A stretch of DNA of 64,000 nucleotides, taken from assembly GCF_001418345.1 (NCBI RefSeq), contig NZ_LIPW01000001.1, forward strand, positions 1 through 64,000, given 5' to 3'. The stretch is from Pseudidiomarina woesei (GTDB lineage Bacteria > Pseudomonadota > Gammaproteobacteria > Enterobacterales > Alteromonadaceae). Shown piece by piece: positions 35,465 to 45,800 of the stretch. The translations under genes were made by a program, and so were the position numbers. Position 1 is the first letter of the stretch; each line of letters starts with the position of its first letter. Below the pieces are notes generated by a model. That model did not search any database and was not told the origin of the DNA. It saw nothing but the letters and a program-made list of their open reading frames with translations.

Positions 35465-36211
35465 CTAGTTCATTGTAAAAAACATCCAGATAGCCATAGC
35501 GACCATCATGAGGTTTTCAGTGAGCGAAATGAAGCCTAACGGCACATTACTGGAGCCACCGACACAGGCACATTTTAGCTCGCGTTTGTCGACATAAACG
35601 GCTTTAAACACGGAGACAGAACCCACGATGCCTATGAATAACGCAATAGGGATGGAAATGACATGAGCAAATTCCGCTGCCATTAACAGACCCGCCAAGC
35701 CTTCGGCGTAGGGGTAAATACGGCCATAAGGCACCCATTTCTTGGCGAGAAGATCGTAATTGAGAAACATGGTAGAGAATTTCTCTACGTCCTGGAGTTT
35801 GAGCAAGGCCAGAACCACCATAGAGAAACTGATGAACCACTCGATGGTTTGTACGGTAAATACGCGACCAAAAGACAACCACGACGTGGCTACAGAGAGG
35901 AGTGCCGTCATAATAAATAATGCAATAACGGGCCGGTAACTGGTTGCGTCAGGGTCAGGAAGAGGCTTTCCAAGAAAGGCTCGAACCTCCTCGTACCCAC
36001 CGATACGTTTATCACCAATAAACACTTGTGGAGTGGTATCGACGTCGTGCTTTTTCTTGAATTTGTCGGTTTCTTCTCGGCTTTCCAACAGGTTGTCGTC
36101 CACATCGTAACCGTTGGCTTTAAGTAAGTGCCTGGTTTTTAAACCAAAAGGGCATTGGTGGTCAGGTGTCGACATTCTGTAAAGCGTGGCTTTTTGAGTT
36201 GATTGACTCAT
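35465..36211 (-). CDS. Glutaredoxin-MauE/DoxX-type membrane fusion
   Basis: The 248-residue product has an N-terminal glutaredoxin domain (CPFGLKTRHLL with the redox cysteine, and TTPQVFIGDKRIGGYEEV, residues about 20-85) fused to four membrane helices of MauE type (AEGLAGLLMAAEFAHVI, ending KCACVGGSSNVPLGFISLTEN). It probably passes thiol electrons across the membrane. It is convergent with the copper operon; its own promoter would lie near 36212-36300. Confidence 0.8.
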   Translation of the reverse strand: MSQSTQKATLYRMSTPDHQCPFGLKTRHLLKANGYDVDDNLLESREETDKFKKKHDVDTTPQVFIGDKRIGGYEEVRAFLGKPLPDPDATSYRPVIALFIMTALLSVATSWLSFGRVFTVQTIEWFISFSMVVLALLKLQDVEKFSTMFLNYDLLAKKWVPYGRIYPYAEGLAGLLMAAEFAHVISIPIALFIGIVGSVSVFKAVYVDKRELKCACVGGSSNVPLGFISLTENLMMVAMAIWMFFTMN

Positions 36212-36414
36212 AGTGACGTCTCCTTACTTAAAAATGGTACATCTATATACGCATTATAGTCGCTGGAGGATTAGCATCTCTAATTGTGAGATTAAAAATT
36301 CATAAAAATTGAAAATATATTTTAAATTTTGAAAAACTGGACAACTTTTTTTGATGGCTTTTTAACCGTTTATAAGAGCTAATTTTAAAAGAGTTAGGAT
36401 ATTTAAGGGGGGTA

Positions 36415-36481
36415 AAAGTTGAATATACAAGCTCTACAAGCGCTGCTATTAAAGAGCTTTGTATACAACTTTAGTTTTTTT
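36415..36481 (+). terminator. Long hairpin plus T-run beside the IS boundary
   Basis: AAAGTTGAATATACAAGCTCT (with GAA bulge) pairs with AGAGCTTTGTATACAACTTT around a 17-base loop, and AGTTTTTTT follows. It has the form of a strong rho-independent terminator on the plus strand, yet no plus-strand gene lies between 35438 and here. The IS right after it begins in the T-run. Confidence 0.55.
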
Positions 36482-36539
36482 GGGTATACGGATTTAATGG
36501 TTGATGGGGCACCTTCACCGCATCAATCTGATACCACCC

Positions 36540-37360
36540 TCAGATGGTTGATAGATCGACTCCGTAGTTGAGTTCCTCTGCGAAGTCCGGCAGTCCGTAA
36601 CCGATGGTTTTCTTGTAGAAAGGAGAGACCTTCGCAGTCGGTGCCTTCTTCTTGTGCTTCGTGGTGTAGAGCATTCGTGCCCGCATCACCTCGAAGGAGT
36701 AACCGCGCCCTTCACGGTTCTTGTCCTTGGCCAGTCGGTTGATGGACTCCGTGTAAGCGTTGGTGACGGGCATGTCCGTCTCGAAGTAGGTCATGGTCTC
36801 TTCGCGCCAGTTTCCCACTGCCCTGACCAAATCGCTCCAGACTTCCTTTTGGCTCTTCGGGATGGTGGCTATCCACTCGTCCAGGGCGGCTTCTGCCTGG
36901 AGCCGTGTGGTGGCGTCCCAGATGCCGTAGAAGCGCTCCTTGTGCTCGTAGGCGGCCAGCAGTTGCGGGAACGCGCCTGTCCAGGTCTCCATGATGAGGC
37001 GCTCCCGGTCTGAGACTTCGTGAGCGCGTTTCAGCAGGATTTTCCGGTCTCCCTTGGCCGCAGTGTCATACGGAATCCGTCCACCATCTCCGGTAGCTGG
37101 GGCCTGAATGTTGTCTTGCAGGCCCGGCAGGTGTATCGGCGGCGGACCACCCAGAGAGTGACCCGCTTGCCGTGGATGGGCAGATCACGATAGGGAACGT
37201 CACGCTTGCCGAACCGTACGAACTCACCCTGCACGCCGCATTCCTCGCAGGCGATGGGATCGGGCACGTCCACCTGGAAGTGCATTTCGTCGTCGGTTGA
37301 TTTGCAGCCCAGTACTTGGTATTGCGGCAGGTGAAGGATGTTGTCGGGAAGTTCGGTCAT
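36540..37360 (-). pseudogene. tnpA: ISL3-family transposase with internal deletion
   Basis: The N-terminal part (37360-37031) has the ISL3 zinc-ribbon (IACEECGVQGEFVRFG, CRACKTTFRPQLPEMV). The C-terminal part (from about 37040) reads DRKILLKRAHEVSDRERLIM, METWTGAFPQLLAAYEHKE and AYTESINRLAKDKNREGRGY. About 150-160 residues of the catalytic core are missing at the join near 37040, with a change of frame. A functional enzyme is excluded. Confidence 0.88.
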
Positions 37361-37381
37361 GGTGTTGTATAGGCGTAGGTG

Positions 37382-37894
37382 TCAGTCAGATCCATCCGGC
37401 TCGGCATTGGTGTTTGCTTTTTTACCCAACAAGCTGCTGGAAACGAAAAGTAAGGCACCGAGGACAATTGCAATATCAGCCAGGTTGAAGGCCGGCCAAT
37501 GCCAGTCTCGCCAATAGAAATCAAAGGAATCCACAACATAGCCGCGAAAGACCCGGTCAATCAAGTTGCCCATGGCGCCACCGAGGATAAGACTGTAAGC
37601 GATGGCTTCTCCTTTATGACGATTTTCAAGGATCAGCTTGATCAGAAAAATCGAGACCACTACCGCGATTCCGATAAAAAAGTAGCGCTGCCAGCCTCCA
37701 CCATTCGCAAAAAGACTGAATGCGGCACCGGTGTTCCATAGGTGCACCCAGTTAAAGAACGGGGTCACCGAAACATACTCGCCATAGGCCATTGATTGCT
37801 GCACCAGCCACTTTACAGCCTGATCAGACGCTGCCAGCAGGCCCGATATGGACAATAGGGCATACGGCGAGAGCTTTTTGCCAATAATGAGCAT
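37382..37894 (-). CDS. lspA: LspA-type signal peptidase II (transposon-borne)
   Basis: The 170-residue product has four membrane segments and the lipoprotein signal peptidase motifs: GAAFSLFANGGG, GNLIDRVFRGYVVDSFDFYW (first catalytic Asp) and FNLADIAIVLG (second). It would remove lipoprotein signals at the inner membrane. As in ISPpu12 it lies between tnpA and the CDF gene, 3 bp from the latter. A cell normally has its own lspA elsewhere. Confidence 0.92.
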   Translation of the reverse strand: MLIIGKKLSPYALLSISGLLAASDQAVKWLVQQSMAYGEYVSVTPFFNWVHLWNTGAAFSLFANGGGWQRYFFIGIAVVVSIFLIKLILENRHKGEAIAYSLILGGAMGNLIDRVFRGYVVDSFDFYWRDWHWPAFNLADIAIVLGALLFVSSSLLGKKANTNAEPDGSD

Positions 37895-37897
37895 TAT

Positions 37898-38794
37898 TTA
37901 ACCCTTCAACGCCAAAATGCGTCTGGCACCGTTAAGTACAATGCCCCCCGCGATGGTGCCGATAATCAGATCCGGATAATTGGAACCGGTCCACGCGACC
38001 AGGGCGCCGGCGGTGATGACCCCCAGGTTGATCACCACGTCGTTGGCCGAGAATATCCAGCTTGCCTTCATGTGCGCCCCGCCTTCCCGATGTTTGGATA
38101 TGAGCAGCAGACAACTGGTATTGGCAATCAATGCGACGAATGCGATAGCCATCATCACCAGCGATTCAGGCTCACTACCGAATACAAAGCGTCTCACCAC
38201 CTCTACGAGCACGCCCACAGCCAAGATCAGTTGCAGTACACCAGCAAGATGCGCGGCACGTACCTGCATTTTCACGCTATGTCCAACCGCATAAAGGGCA
38301 AGCCCGTACACCGCCGCATCGGCAAAATTGTCCAGGGATTCTCCAATCAGGCCGGTGGACCGGGCGATCAGACCGGCAGTCATTTCCACCACGAACAGAA
38401 GTGCATTGATGCCGAGCAACCAGCGCAGGGTCCCGGATTCTTGCTTAGCAGAAGCTGCCGAAAACTCGGCGGCCTTGATGGTCTCCGGATTTGCAGTGAC
38501 GGTTTCCTGAAGCGAGGCGCCTAGCCCCAAGGTTTTCAGTTTCGAGGTGACGGGCTCGATCTCGCCGTCATGCACGACCTTCAGCCGGCGGTTCGACAAG
38601 TCGAAGGACAGCGCCCGAATCTCCTCAAAGCCGTTCAGGGCTAGGCGAATCATTCGTTCTTCTGATGGACAGTCCATCTTCGGCACGGCATAAACACTGA
38701 CCCATCTCCCTGGCGCCTCGGAGGAGGCCTGTATATCGGTATCCGCTGCGGACGTTGCATCACCGCCACAGGCGCCACCACAGGATTTGCTCAT
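37898..38794 (-). CDS. CDF transporter with N-terminal HMA-like domain (transposon-borne)
   Basis: From ATG 38794 (GGAG upstream) the product is 298 residues. The N-terminus has CGGACGGD, then a ferredoxin-like HMA domain (VSVYAVPKMDCPSEERMIRLAL with a single Cys, about residues 34-95). The CDF body has membrane helices with the metal residues ESLDNFADAAVYGL and FSANDVVINLG. Zn, Cd or Pb export is likely; the divergent MerR protein should control it. Confidence 0.88.
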   Translation of the reverse strand: MSKSCGGACGGDATSAADTDIQASSEAPGRWVSVYAVPKMDCPSEERMIRLALNGFEEIRALSFDLSNRRLKVVHDGEIEPVTSKLKTLGLGASLQETVTANPETIKAAEFSAASAKQESGTLRWLLGINALLFVVEMTAGLIARSTGLIGESLDNFADAAVYGLALYAVGHSVKMQVRAAHLAGVLQLILAVGVLVEVVRRFVFGSEPESLVMMAIAFVALIANTSCLLLISKHREGGAHMKASWIFSANDVVINLGVITAGALVAWTGSNYPDLIIGTIAGGIVLNGARRILALKG

Positions 38795-38827
38795 GATACG
38801 ACTCCACTTGAACAATGTTGTGGTACC

Positions 38828-38858
38828 ATTTTAAACTATAAAGCTACTATAAGGTCAA
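38828..38858 (-). promoter_or_regulatory. MerR-type promoter of the CDF-lspA transcript
   Basis: On the minus strand TTGACC (38853-38858) and TAAAAT (38828-38833) are 19 bp apart, the long spacer that MerR-family activators correct. The spacer holds a dyad (CTATA...TATAG-type). It lies between the divergent CDF and merR genes. Confidence 0.72.
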
Positions 38859-38889
38859 TAGAGTAAAGAATCCGTTGGGGAGGAGGCTG

Positions 38890-39297
38890 ATGCGCATTGG
38901 TCAGTTGGCGCAGTTGGTAGGGGTCGAAACACAGACGATCCGCTTCTATGAACAGCAGGGCTTGTTGCCGCCGCCTGATCGGCAGGACAACGGTTACCGT
39001 GTCTATACCGAGAAGCATGGTGAGGGGCTGGCCTTCATCCGTCGCTGCAGAATCCTAGGCCTGTCACTGGCTGAGATTCACGAACTACAGAGCTATCAGG
39101 ACGACCCTCATCAGCCTTGTACCGCCGTCAACGCCTTGCTCGATGATCACATCTCTCATGTGCGGTCGCAGATAACCGCTCTGCAAGCGCTTGAGAAACA
39201 ACTCGTTTCACTGAGAGCGAGTTGCAACGATGACCGGGAAGTTGAGGCGTGTGGGGTTCTTGCTGGAATTAGCGAAGGAAACATGCACCAGCAGTAG
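38890..39297 (+). CDS. MerR-family Cd/Pb/Zn-type regulator (transposon-borne)
   Basis: The start is ATG at 38890 behind GGAGGAGG, giving 135 residues. It begins MRIGQLAQLVGVETQTIRFY. The metal-binding cysteines are placed as in CadR/PbrR regulators: HQPCTAV near residue 75 and SCNDDREVEACGVL near 115-122. It should activate the divergent promoter at 38828-38858. Confidence 0.88.
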   Translation: MRIGQLAQLVGVETQTIRFYEQQGLLPPPDRQDNGYRVYTEKHGEGLAFIRRCRILGLSLAEIHELQSYQDDPHQPCTAVNALLDDHISHVRSQITALQALEKQLVSLRASCNDDREVEACGVLAGISEGNMHQQ

Positions 39298-39522
39298 GTG
39301 AAGCATCAACCAGATAATCCGATGAGATGCCGGTCTGTCTCACTCTCATGCAAAGGTAAGATCAACCATTTAATCCGCTTACCCCAATAAATATGCGTGG
39401 TGATGTAGAAGTCGTATCACCATCTGGGTTGACTACCTCGTTATGGGTACTTCCTTTAATTGATTGATCTTTATCAGCCAAAAGAGATACAATGCAAGCA
39501 TGTTTTTATAGTGAACCTTCGC

Positions 39523-39852
39523 ATGTATCGTTTAATCATTGCCCTACTGCTGTTAGCAGTAACAACAATGTCATTTTCACAAACTATCAGTACGGAAAAG
39601 GCATGTATGCACGATCCTACTGAGCAAGTTTGCGATCTTGCAGATTGCGAAGTGTCACATTCTCTTACCGATAACTGTTGCTCTGATTCAATGATGCGTC
39701 ATTGTTACAGCCCGTCAATTACTGTCGTTTATTCTGAGCAATCCACCGTTCCGCCTAGTGAGAAGCTGGTTTTTAACGCTTCCTCATTCTTAGATACGAA
39801 TATTAAAGAAAAGCACTCTCTTGTGCTATTTCGGCCCCCAATCTACTCTTAA
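39523..39852 (+). CDS. Secreted Cys/His-rich protein with LFRPPI tail (cus side)
   Basis: From ATG 39523 the product is 109 residues: signal peptide (MYRLIIALLLLAVTTMSFS), Cys-rich middle (KACMHDPTEQVCDLADCEV, NCCSDSMMRHC) and the end LVLFRPPIYS. The layout matches the copper-side protein at 28801 closely (both have SFSQT after the signal and MxxxHC in the Cys cluster). It precedes the cusCBA-type operon. An upstream TTG at 39460 has no good site. Confidence 0.68.
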   Translation: MYRLIIALLLLAVTTMSFSQTISTEKACMHDPTEQVCDLADCEVSHSLTDNCCSDSMMRHCYSPSITVVYSEQSTVPPSEKLVFNASSFLDTNIKEKHSLVLFRPPIYS

Positions 39853-40022
39853 AAAGTACTAAATTTCTCGCTCCTGGCGCGTTTATCGTCCAGGTAAAAG
39901 CACAGCTATAAGCTTTGGTTCGCTCATTGTTGTTACGACGCCGATCGTCGTCCTCGTTACGCTCTGATTCATAGCTTGGTCTGTGTTGAATCTAAAAATT
40001 CACAGTTTTTGAGAGTAACAAT

Positions 40023-41312
40023 ATGAAACTTTTAAGAAGAATGGCTTATTTAGGTGTTCTGACTGCAGTAGTGCCAAATGTTGTTAGTGCGCAAGAGCCA
40101 CTTTTGAATTTACAAGAAGCAGTGAGTATCGCTGTACAAGAAGATCCTTGGTTAACGGCAAGTAAGCAAACCCAAGAGGCATTCGCGAGTGAAGCGATAG
40201 CCTCTTCCAGTTTGCCTGACCCTCAAATATCGCTCACGGCTGCCAGTTTCCCGGTTGACAGTTTTAGTTCAAGACAGGAAGGAATGACCCAGTTAGTCGT
40301 CGGTGTTTCACAAGCATTTCCCAGAGGAGACACTTTATCGTTGTCTCGTAAGCAGAAAAACCAATTAGCTCAAAAACAACCGTTTTTGAGAGCGGATCGT
40401 ATTGCAAAGGTCAAAACAACGGTCACGAAGTTGTGGTTAGATGTTTTTTTCTCTCAGCAAAGTATTCGCTTGATTGAATCGGATAGAGCGCTTTTTGAAC
40501 AGTTAGTGTCGACGGCTAAGGCGAGTTATACCAGTACCGAGGGAAAAGCACGGCAGCAAGATGTTATTAGAGCCCAACTTGAGCTTACACGCCTGGATGA
40601 TAGGTTGACGTCACTGCGACAAAAAGAGGAGCGACTTCTAAGCGAACTGTCGGAATGGATAGGTGTTATAGCGAAATCAAGGTTACCGGATGACCTTCCG
40701 AGTCTTACGCTGAAGAAGACATTGCTATCACCTTCGACAATACCGAAACAAGCCTTGTACGAATTGATAAAAGAACACCCGGTTTTGCAAGCGATCGATC
40801 AAGACATTTTGGCGTCGGAGACGTCTGTCGAGCTCGCTCAGCAAGGTTATAAACCGCAATGGTCAGCCAATCTGAAATATGGCCATAGAAACGACGATCC
40901 AAGCGGCAATGATCGTGCCGACTTGCTGTCAGTCGGGGTTACGTTCGATGTCCCTTTATTTACTGATAACAAACAGGATAAGCAGGTACGCTCAGCAAAG
41001 TTTAAAACGGAAGCAAAAAAAACTGAGAAGTTATTGGTTGCCAGGCAGTTAATAGCCAATTTACGCAGTACCTTTGTAGAACTGAACCGTTTGAATGAAC
41101 GTGCTGCCCTATATCACGAAGAGCTACTTCCACAAATGTCCGCCCAGTCTGAAGCCGCATTGACTGCCTACAACAATGATGATGGCGACTTTGCCGAGGC
41201 GGTACGGTCACAGATTGCGGAAATCGACGCAAAAATTGATGCATTAGCAATCGCCATCAACCGCCAAAAATTGATTGCCGAAGCAAACTACTTATTACTT
41301 TCAGGAGTGTAA
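40023..41312 (+). CDS. cusC: CusC/CzcC-type outer-membrane efflux channel
   Basis: The 429-residue product has a signal peptide (cleavage near VVSA) and two TolC-like coiled-coil arms: QEAVSIAVQEDPWLTAS, then SSSLPDPQISLTAASFPVD, and the repeat half with YGHRNDDPSGNDRADLLSVG. It is first of three efflux genes in the same direction. Two residues of its stop lie within the ribosome region of the next gene. Confidence 0.87.
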   Translation: MKLLRRMAYLGVLTAVVPNVVSAQEPLLNLQEAVSIAVQEDPWLTASKQTQEAFASEAIASSSLPDPQISLTAASFPVDSFSSRQEGMTQLVVGVSQAFPRGDTLSLSRKQKNQLAQKQPFLRADRIAKVKTTVTKLWLDVFFSQQSIRLIESDRALFEQLVSTAKASYTSTEGKARQQDVIRAQLELTRLDDRLTSLRQKEERLLSELSEWIGVIAKSRLPDDLPSLTLKKTLLSPSTIPKQALYELIKEHPVLQAIDQDILASETSVELAQQGYKPQWSANLKYGHRNDDPSGNDRADLLSVGVTFDVPLFTDNKQDKQVRSAKFKTEAKKTEKLLVARQLIANLRSTFVELNRLNERAALYHEELLPQMSAQSEAALTAYNNDDGDFAEAVRSQIAEIDAKIDALAIAINRQKLIAEANYLLLSGV

Positions 41313-41313
41313 A

Positions 41314-42840
41314 ATGAAAACAGTCACCAAATCTCTTATAAGTTTAGCTGTAGGCTTTGCAGTTGGCGCTGGCGCTATTGGCTATGTAATGCAATCGACT
41401 GAAGTGTCTGATCGTTCATCGGGCAATGCAGAAAAAGAGCCGTTATATTGGGTGGCTCCGATGGATCCCAATTATCGCCGAGACAAACCAGGAAAGTCTC
41501 CAATGGGGATGGACCTTATTCCTTACTATGGCGATGATGCAGAAGAGAGTTCACCTGGTACGGTGAGAATTGATCCCGACGTTATTAATAACCTTGGGGT
41601 TACAACTGCAACCGTCACGTCCTCGAGACTCAACCTAGATATCGAAACAGTTGGCTATGTTCAGTTTGATGAGGACCGAGTATTAACAGTAAGTCCTCGT
41701 GTTGAAGGCTGGATTGAGAAGCTTTTCGTAAAAGCGGTTGGTAACTCGGTTAAAGCCGGCGAGCCTTTATACAGTATTTACTCTCCTGAAATGGTTAATG
41801 CGCAAGAGGAGCTTGTATTGGCCTCGCAAAGAGGTAATCAGGTGCTAATTGATGCCGCTGAAGAACGCTTAAGAGCTCTGCAAGTCTCTGAATCTGAGAT
41901 TAAGAAGTTAAAAGAAACTCGTAAAATTCAGAAAACAATCACGGTAAAAGCAAAGCAGTCCGGGGTATTGGATAGACTGACTGTGCGTGAAGGTGCGTTT
42001 GTAACGCCGAGTATGAATTTAATGACCATTGCTCAACTGGATAAAATTTGGGTTATTGCAGAAGTCTTTGAGCGGCAATTGAACCAGGTTGAGGTAGGCA
42101 ATGACGTTCAAATGAACCTTGAGTATGCTCCAGGTAAAGAGTGGCAAGGAAAGGTTGATTATGTCTATCCGTCACTTAACTCTAAAACTCGGACGGGACA
42201 AGTTCGAATTCTCTTCGACAACCCAGATGGTTTTTTAAAACCGGGCATGTTTGCGAATCTTAACATTAAGGCTGGTTTAGGCGACAAAAACTTAATCATC
42301 CCTAAAGAAGCGCTTATCCGAATGGGTGATTCGAACCGAGTTGTCCTGGCACTGGGTGATGGGAAATTTAAATCAGTTAATGTTGATGTTGGGCGGTTAG
42401 GGAGCTCGCGAGTTGAAATTTTATCGGGTCTCATGGCAGGTGATGACATCGTTACTTCAGCTCAGTTTTTGATTGATTCTGAGTCCAGTAAGTCCTCTGA
42501 CTTTAAGCGCATGCAACATGACACGCATGTTGATAACGAGAGCCATGGCAGCATGTCAAGTGACACAGCAGCTCAAGCTGTCTGGGTTGAAGCAACCGTT
42601 AAAAATGTTATGCCTCAGCACTCGATGGTTACGCTGGAGCACGGTGAGATTTCTGAATGGGACTGGCCTGCAATGACGATGGACTTCGATGTTGCTTCGG
42701 ATGTTGAACTTTCTCAGCTTAGCACGGGGTTATCCTTGCATGCGGAAATAACGCAAGTCGGGAAGCAACAGTACCAGCTCACATCGATTCATATTCCAGA
42801 GCAAAAACAAGTGACAGAGCAGGAGCATAACCATGATTAA
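41314..42840 (+). CDS. cusB: CusB-type adaptor with HMBD and fused CusF-like domain
   Basis: The start is ATG 41314, where GGAG lies just upstream; the 508-residue product has an N-terminal membrane anchor, then a heavy-metal-binding domain (LYWVAPMDPNYRRDKPGKSP, with MGMDLIP, about residues 44-75), an MFP body and, after a His-rich linker, a C-terminal CusF-like domain (residues about 435-500). That domain has SEWDWPAMTMDF, with the Trp and the Met pair of the CusF Cu(I) site. It takes Cu or Ag to the pump. It overlaps cusA by 8 bases. Confidence 0.9.
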   Translation: MKTVTKSLISLAVGFAVGAGAIGYVMQSTEVSDRSSGNAEKEPLYWVAPMDPNYRRDKPGKSPMGMDLIPYYGDDAEESSPGTVRIDPDVINNLGVTTATVTSSRLNLDIETVGYVQFDEDRVLTVSPRVEGWIEKLFVKAVGNSVKAGEPLYSIYSPEMVNAQEELVLASQRGNQVLIDAAEERLRALQVSESEIKKLKETRKIQKTITVKAKQSGVLDRLTVREGAFVTPSMNLMTIAQLDKIWVIAEVFERQLNQVEVGNDVQMNLEYAPGKEWQGKVDYVYPSLNSKTRTGQVRILFDNPDGFLKPGMFANLNIKAGLGDKNLIIPKEALIRMGDSNRVVLALGDGKFKSVNVDVGRLGSSRVEILSGLMAGDDIVTSAQFLIDSESSKSSDFKRMQHDTHVDNESHGSMSSDTAAQAVWVEATVKNVMPQHSMVTLEHGEISEWDWPAMTMDFDVASDVELSQLSTGLSLHAEITQVGKQQYQLTSIHIPEQKQVTEQEHNHD

Positions 42841-45800
42841 GTCAGTCATTCGATGGTCAGTGAGTAACCGTTTTTTCGTTCTTCTGGCGACATTAATCCT
42901 CGTGGGTGTTGGTGCTTTTGCGGTTAAGAATACGCCCGTAGACGCACTGCCGGACTTGTCGGATGTCCAGGTGATCATTAAAACCAGCTATCCGGGTCAA
43001 GCGCCGCAGGTGGTAGAAGATCAAGTAACCTATCCATTAACAACCGCTATGCTGTCTGTCCCCGGCGCTAAAACCGTCCGTGGATATTCGTTTTTCAGCG
43101 ACTCCTATGTGTATATCATTTTTGACGAAGATACAGACGCTTACTGGGCGCGTTCGCGAGTACTGGAATATTTGTCTCAGGTTGCTCCGAAACTGCCTTC
43201 TAATGCAAGACCGCAATTAGGCCCTGATGCAACAGGGGTTGGTTGGGTGTATTTGTATGCCTTGGTTGATCGCACGGGTAACCACAATTTGAGTGAGTTA
43301 CGCAGTATGCAGGATTGGTTTTTAAAGTATGAACTGCAAACGGTCGAGGGGGTTTCGGAAGTTGCCGCCCTCGGCGGGATGGTCAAGCAGTACCAGGTGA
43401 AAGTGGATCCGGAGAAGCTGCGCGCATTCAATATTCCTCTTGCTCACATACAAAATGCTATCCAGCGAGGCAATCGGGAAGTGGGGGCGTCGGTGGTTGA
43501 AATGGCGGAAGCTGAGTATATGGTCCGGGCCTCAGGCTATATTGATAGTGTGTCAGACTTAGAGAGTATCCCGCTTGGCGTTGATGAAAATGGCACGCCA
43601 TTATTGCTTAAAGACGTTGCTGATGTGGGTGTGGGCCCCCAAATGAGACGCGGTATCGCCGAACTCAACGGTGAGGGAGAAACCGTGGGTGGTATTGTGG
43701 TAATGCGTTTCGGAGAAAATGCCCAAAAAACGATTGATGGCGTTAAACAAAAGTTGGAAGAATTAAAGTCTGGGCTACCAGAAGGTGTCGATATAGTCAC
43801 TGTCTATGATCGTTCGGGGCTTATCTCGGATGCCGTGGAAAGTCTCTGGAAAAGTGTAGTAGAAGAACTCGCTATTGTCGCGTTTATCTGTGTGATATTT
43901 CTCTTCCATGTCCGCTCCTCGCTGGTTGCCGTTATCAGCTTGCCTTTGGGTATTTTAACCGCGTTTATTGTCATGTATTGGCAAGGAATTAACGCGAATA
44001 TTATGTCACTTGGAGGGATCGCAATCGCTATTGGCGCTATGCTCGATGGTGCCATCGTCATGATTGAAAATATGCATAAGCATATGGAAAAAACGCCACT
44101 GACAGCAGAGAACCGCTGGCGGGTGGTTGCCGCCTCTGCTTCAGAGGTGGGCCCTGCTCTTTTCTTTAGCTTGCTCATTATTACCGTCAGCTTTATGCCG
44201 GTATTTACCTTAGAAGCCCAGGAAGGGCGGATGTTTTCTCCGCTTGCTTTCACGAAAACTTACGCAATGGCAGCCAGTGCAGCCTTAGCGATTACCGTTA
44301 TCCCCGTGTTGATGGGATATTTTATCAGAGGAAAGGTAACACCTGAGGGGAAAAACCCGCTTAATCGGTTATTGATCGCCGGGTATAAACCGCTTTTAAA
44401 AGGCATTTTGAAATACCCCAAGACAGCAGTTGTCGGAGCGCTTGTTATCCTGGCCGTTGGTGTCTGGCCGATTGACAAAATTGGTAGTGAATTTATTCCA
44501 GATTTGGATGAGGGCGATTTGATGTATATGCCCACTACCTATCCCGGATTATCAATTGGTAAAGCAAGGGAGCTGTTGCAGCAAACCGACAAGCTCATAA
44601 AAACAGTACCAGAAGTGAAGACGGTTTTTGGCAAAATTGGCCGAGCGGATACCGCAACTGACCCGGCACCCCTAACGATGGTTGAAACCTTTATTCAACT
44701 GAAACCGAAAGATCAGTGGCGAGACGGGATGACCACTGAGAAGCTGAAAAAAGAACTGGATGCGCTTGTAAAGTTTCCGGGGCTGACCAATGCGTGGGTA
44801 TACCCCATTAAAACTCGCATTGATATGTTATCGACAGGTATAAAAACGCCGGTAGGTATAAAAGTTGCCGGAGCTGATCTTAATGAAATTCAGAAGATCG
44901 GTCAGCAGCTTGAAACGATACTTGATGATGTCGATGGTACGGCTTCTGTTTATTCAGAGCGAGTGGCTGGTGGACGCTATGTCAAAGTCGACATAAAAAG
45001 AGAGCAGGCTGCACGTTACGGTTTGAACATTGAGGATGTTCAACAGGTTGTTGCCACGGCTATTGGTGGAATGAATGTTTCAGAGACCATTGAAGGGCTT
45101 GAACGTTACCCAATAAACTTGCGCTACCCTCAAGATTACCGTGATTCGCCGGAAGAATTAAAGAAGCTACCTTTAGTTACGCCAAACGGGCAGCGTATTA
45201 GTTTGGCGGATGTGGCTGATGTCTACGTTGAACTTGGACCGCCGGCAATTAAAAGCGAAAACGCAAGACTTAATGGCTGGACTTTTGTCGACATTGAGGG
45301 CGTTGATATCGGCACTTATGTTGAAAAAGCAATGAAGGTTGTAGAACAAGAACTCGAGTTGCCAGCAGGGTATTCAGTTACCTGGTCCGGGCAGTACGAA
45401 TATATGGAAAGGGCAAAGGAAAAACTGACTTACGTGATTCCGTTAACGCTCGCGATTATTATCGTTCTTTTATATATGAACTTTCGAAACGTTACAGAAA
45501 TAGCCATTATATTGGGAACTTTGCCTCTCGCATTGGTGGGGTCAATCTGGCTAATGTATCTTTTAGATTATAATTTCTCAGTTGCTGTAGCGGTTGGTTT
45601 TATAGCTCTAGCAGGTGTCACTGTAGAAATAGGAATACTAATGCTGACTTACTTAAACCAGTCCTATAATGAATATGAAAAAAGTCAGTTAGAGCATGGT
45701 AAAGCATTAACGAAAGAGGGTCTCTCTCTTGCTGTAATGGAAGGGGCAGGACTTCGTGTTCGCCCCGTCATGATGACGGCCGTTTCTACAATTGCTGGTT

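Larger units (their letters stand above)
36482..39384. mobile_element. ISPpu12-like ISL3-family element with cargo, decayed
   Basis: Imperfect 24-bp inverted repeats lie at 36482-36505 (GGGTATACGGATTTAATGG...) and 39361-39384 (...CATTTAATCCGCTTACCC). Inside are a deleted tnpA, lspA, a CDF gene and a merR gene: the gene set known from ISPpu12. No matching target duplication was seen. Higher GC than the flanks and an internally deleted transposase show a recent, now immobile arrival. Confidence 0.85.

Noticed and set aside
43911-43930. Type B-like GTCCGCTCCT inside cusA
   Set aside because: It is within conserved coding sequence and lacks the second arm; chance match.
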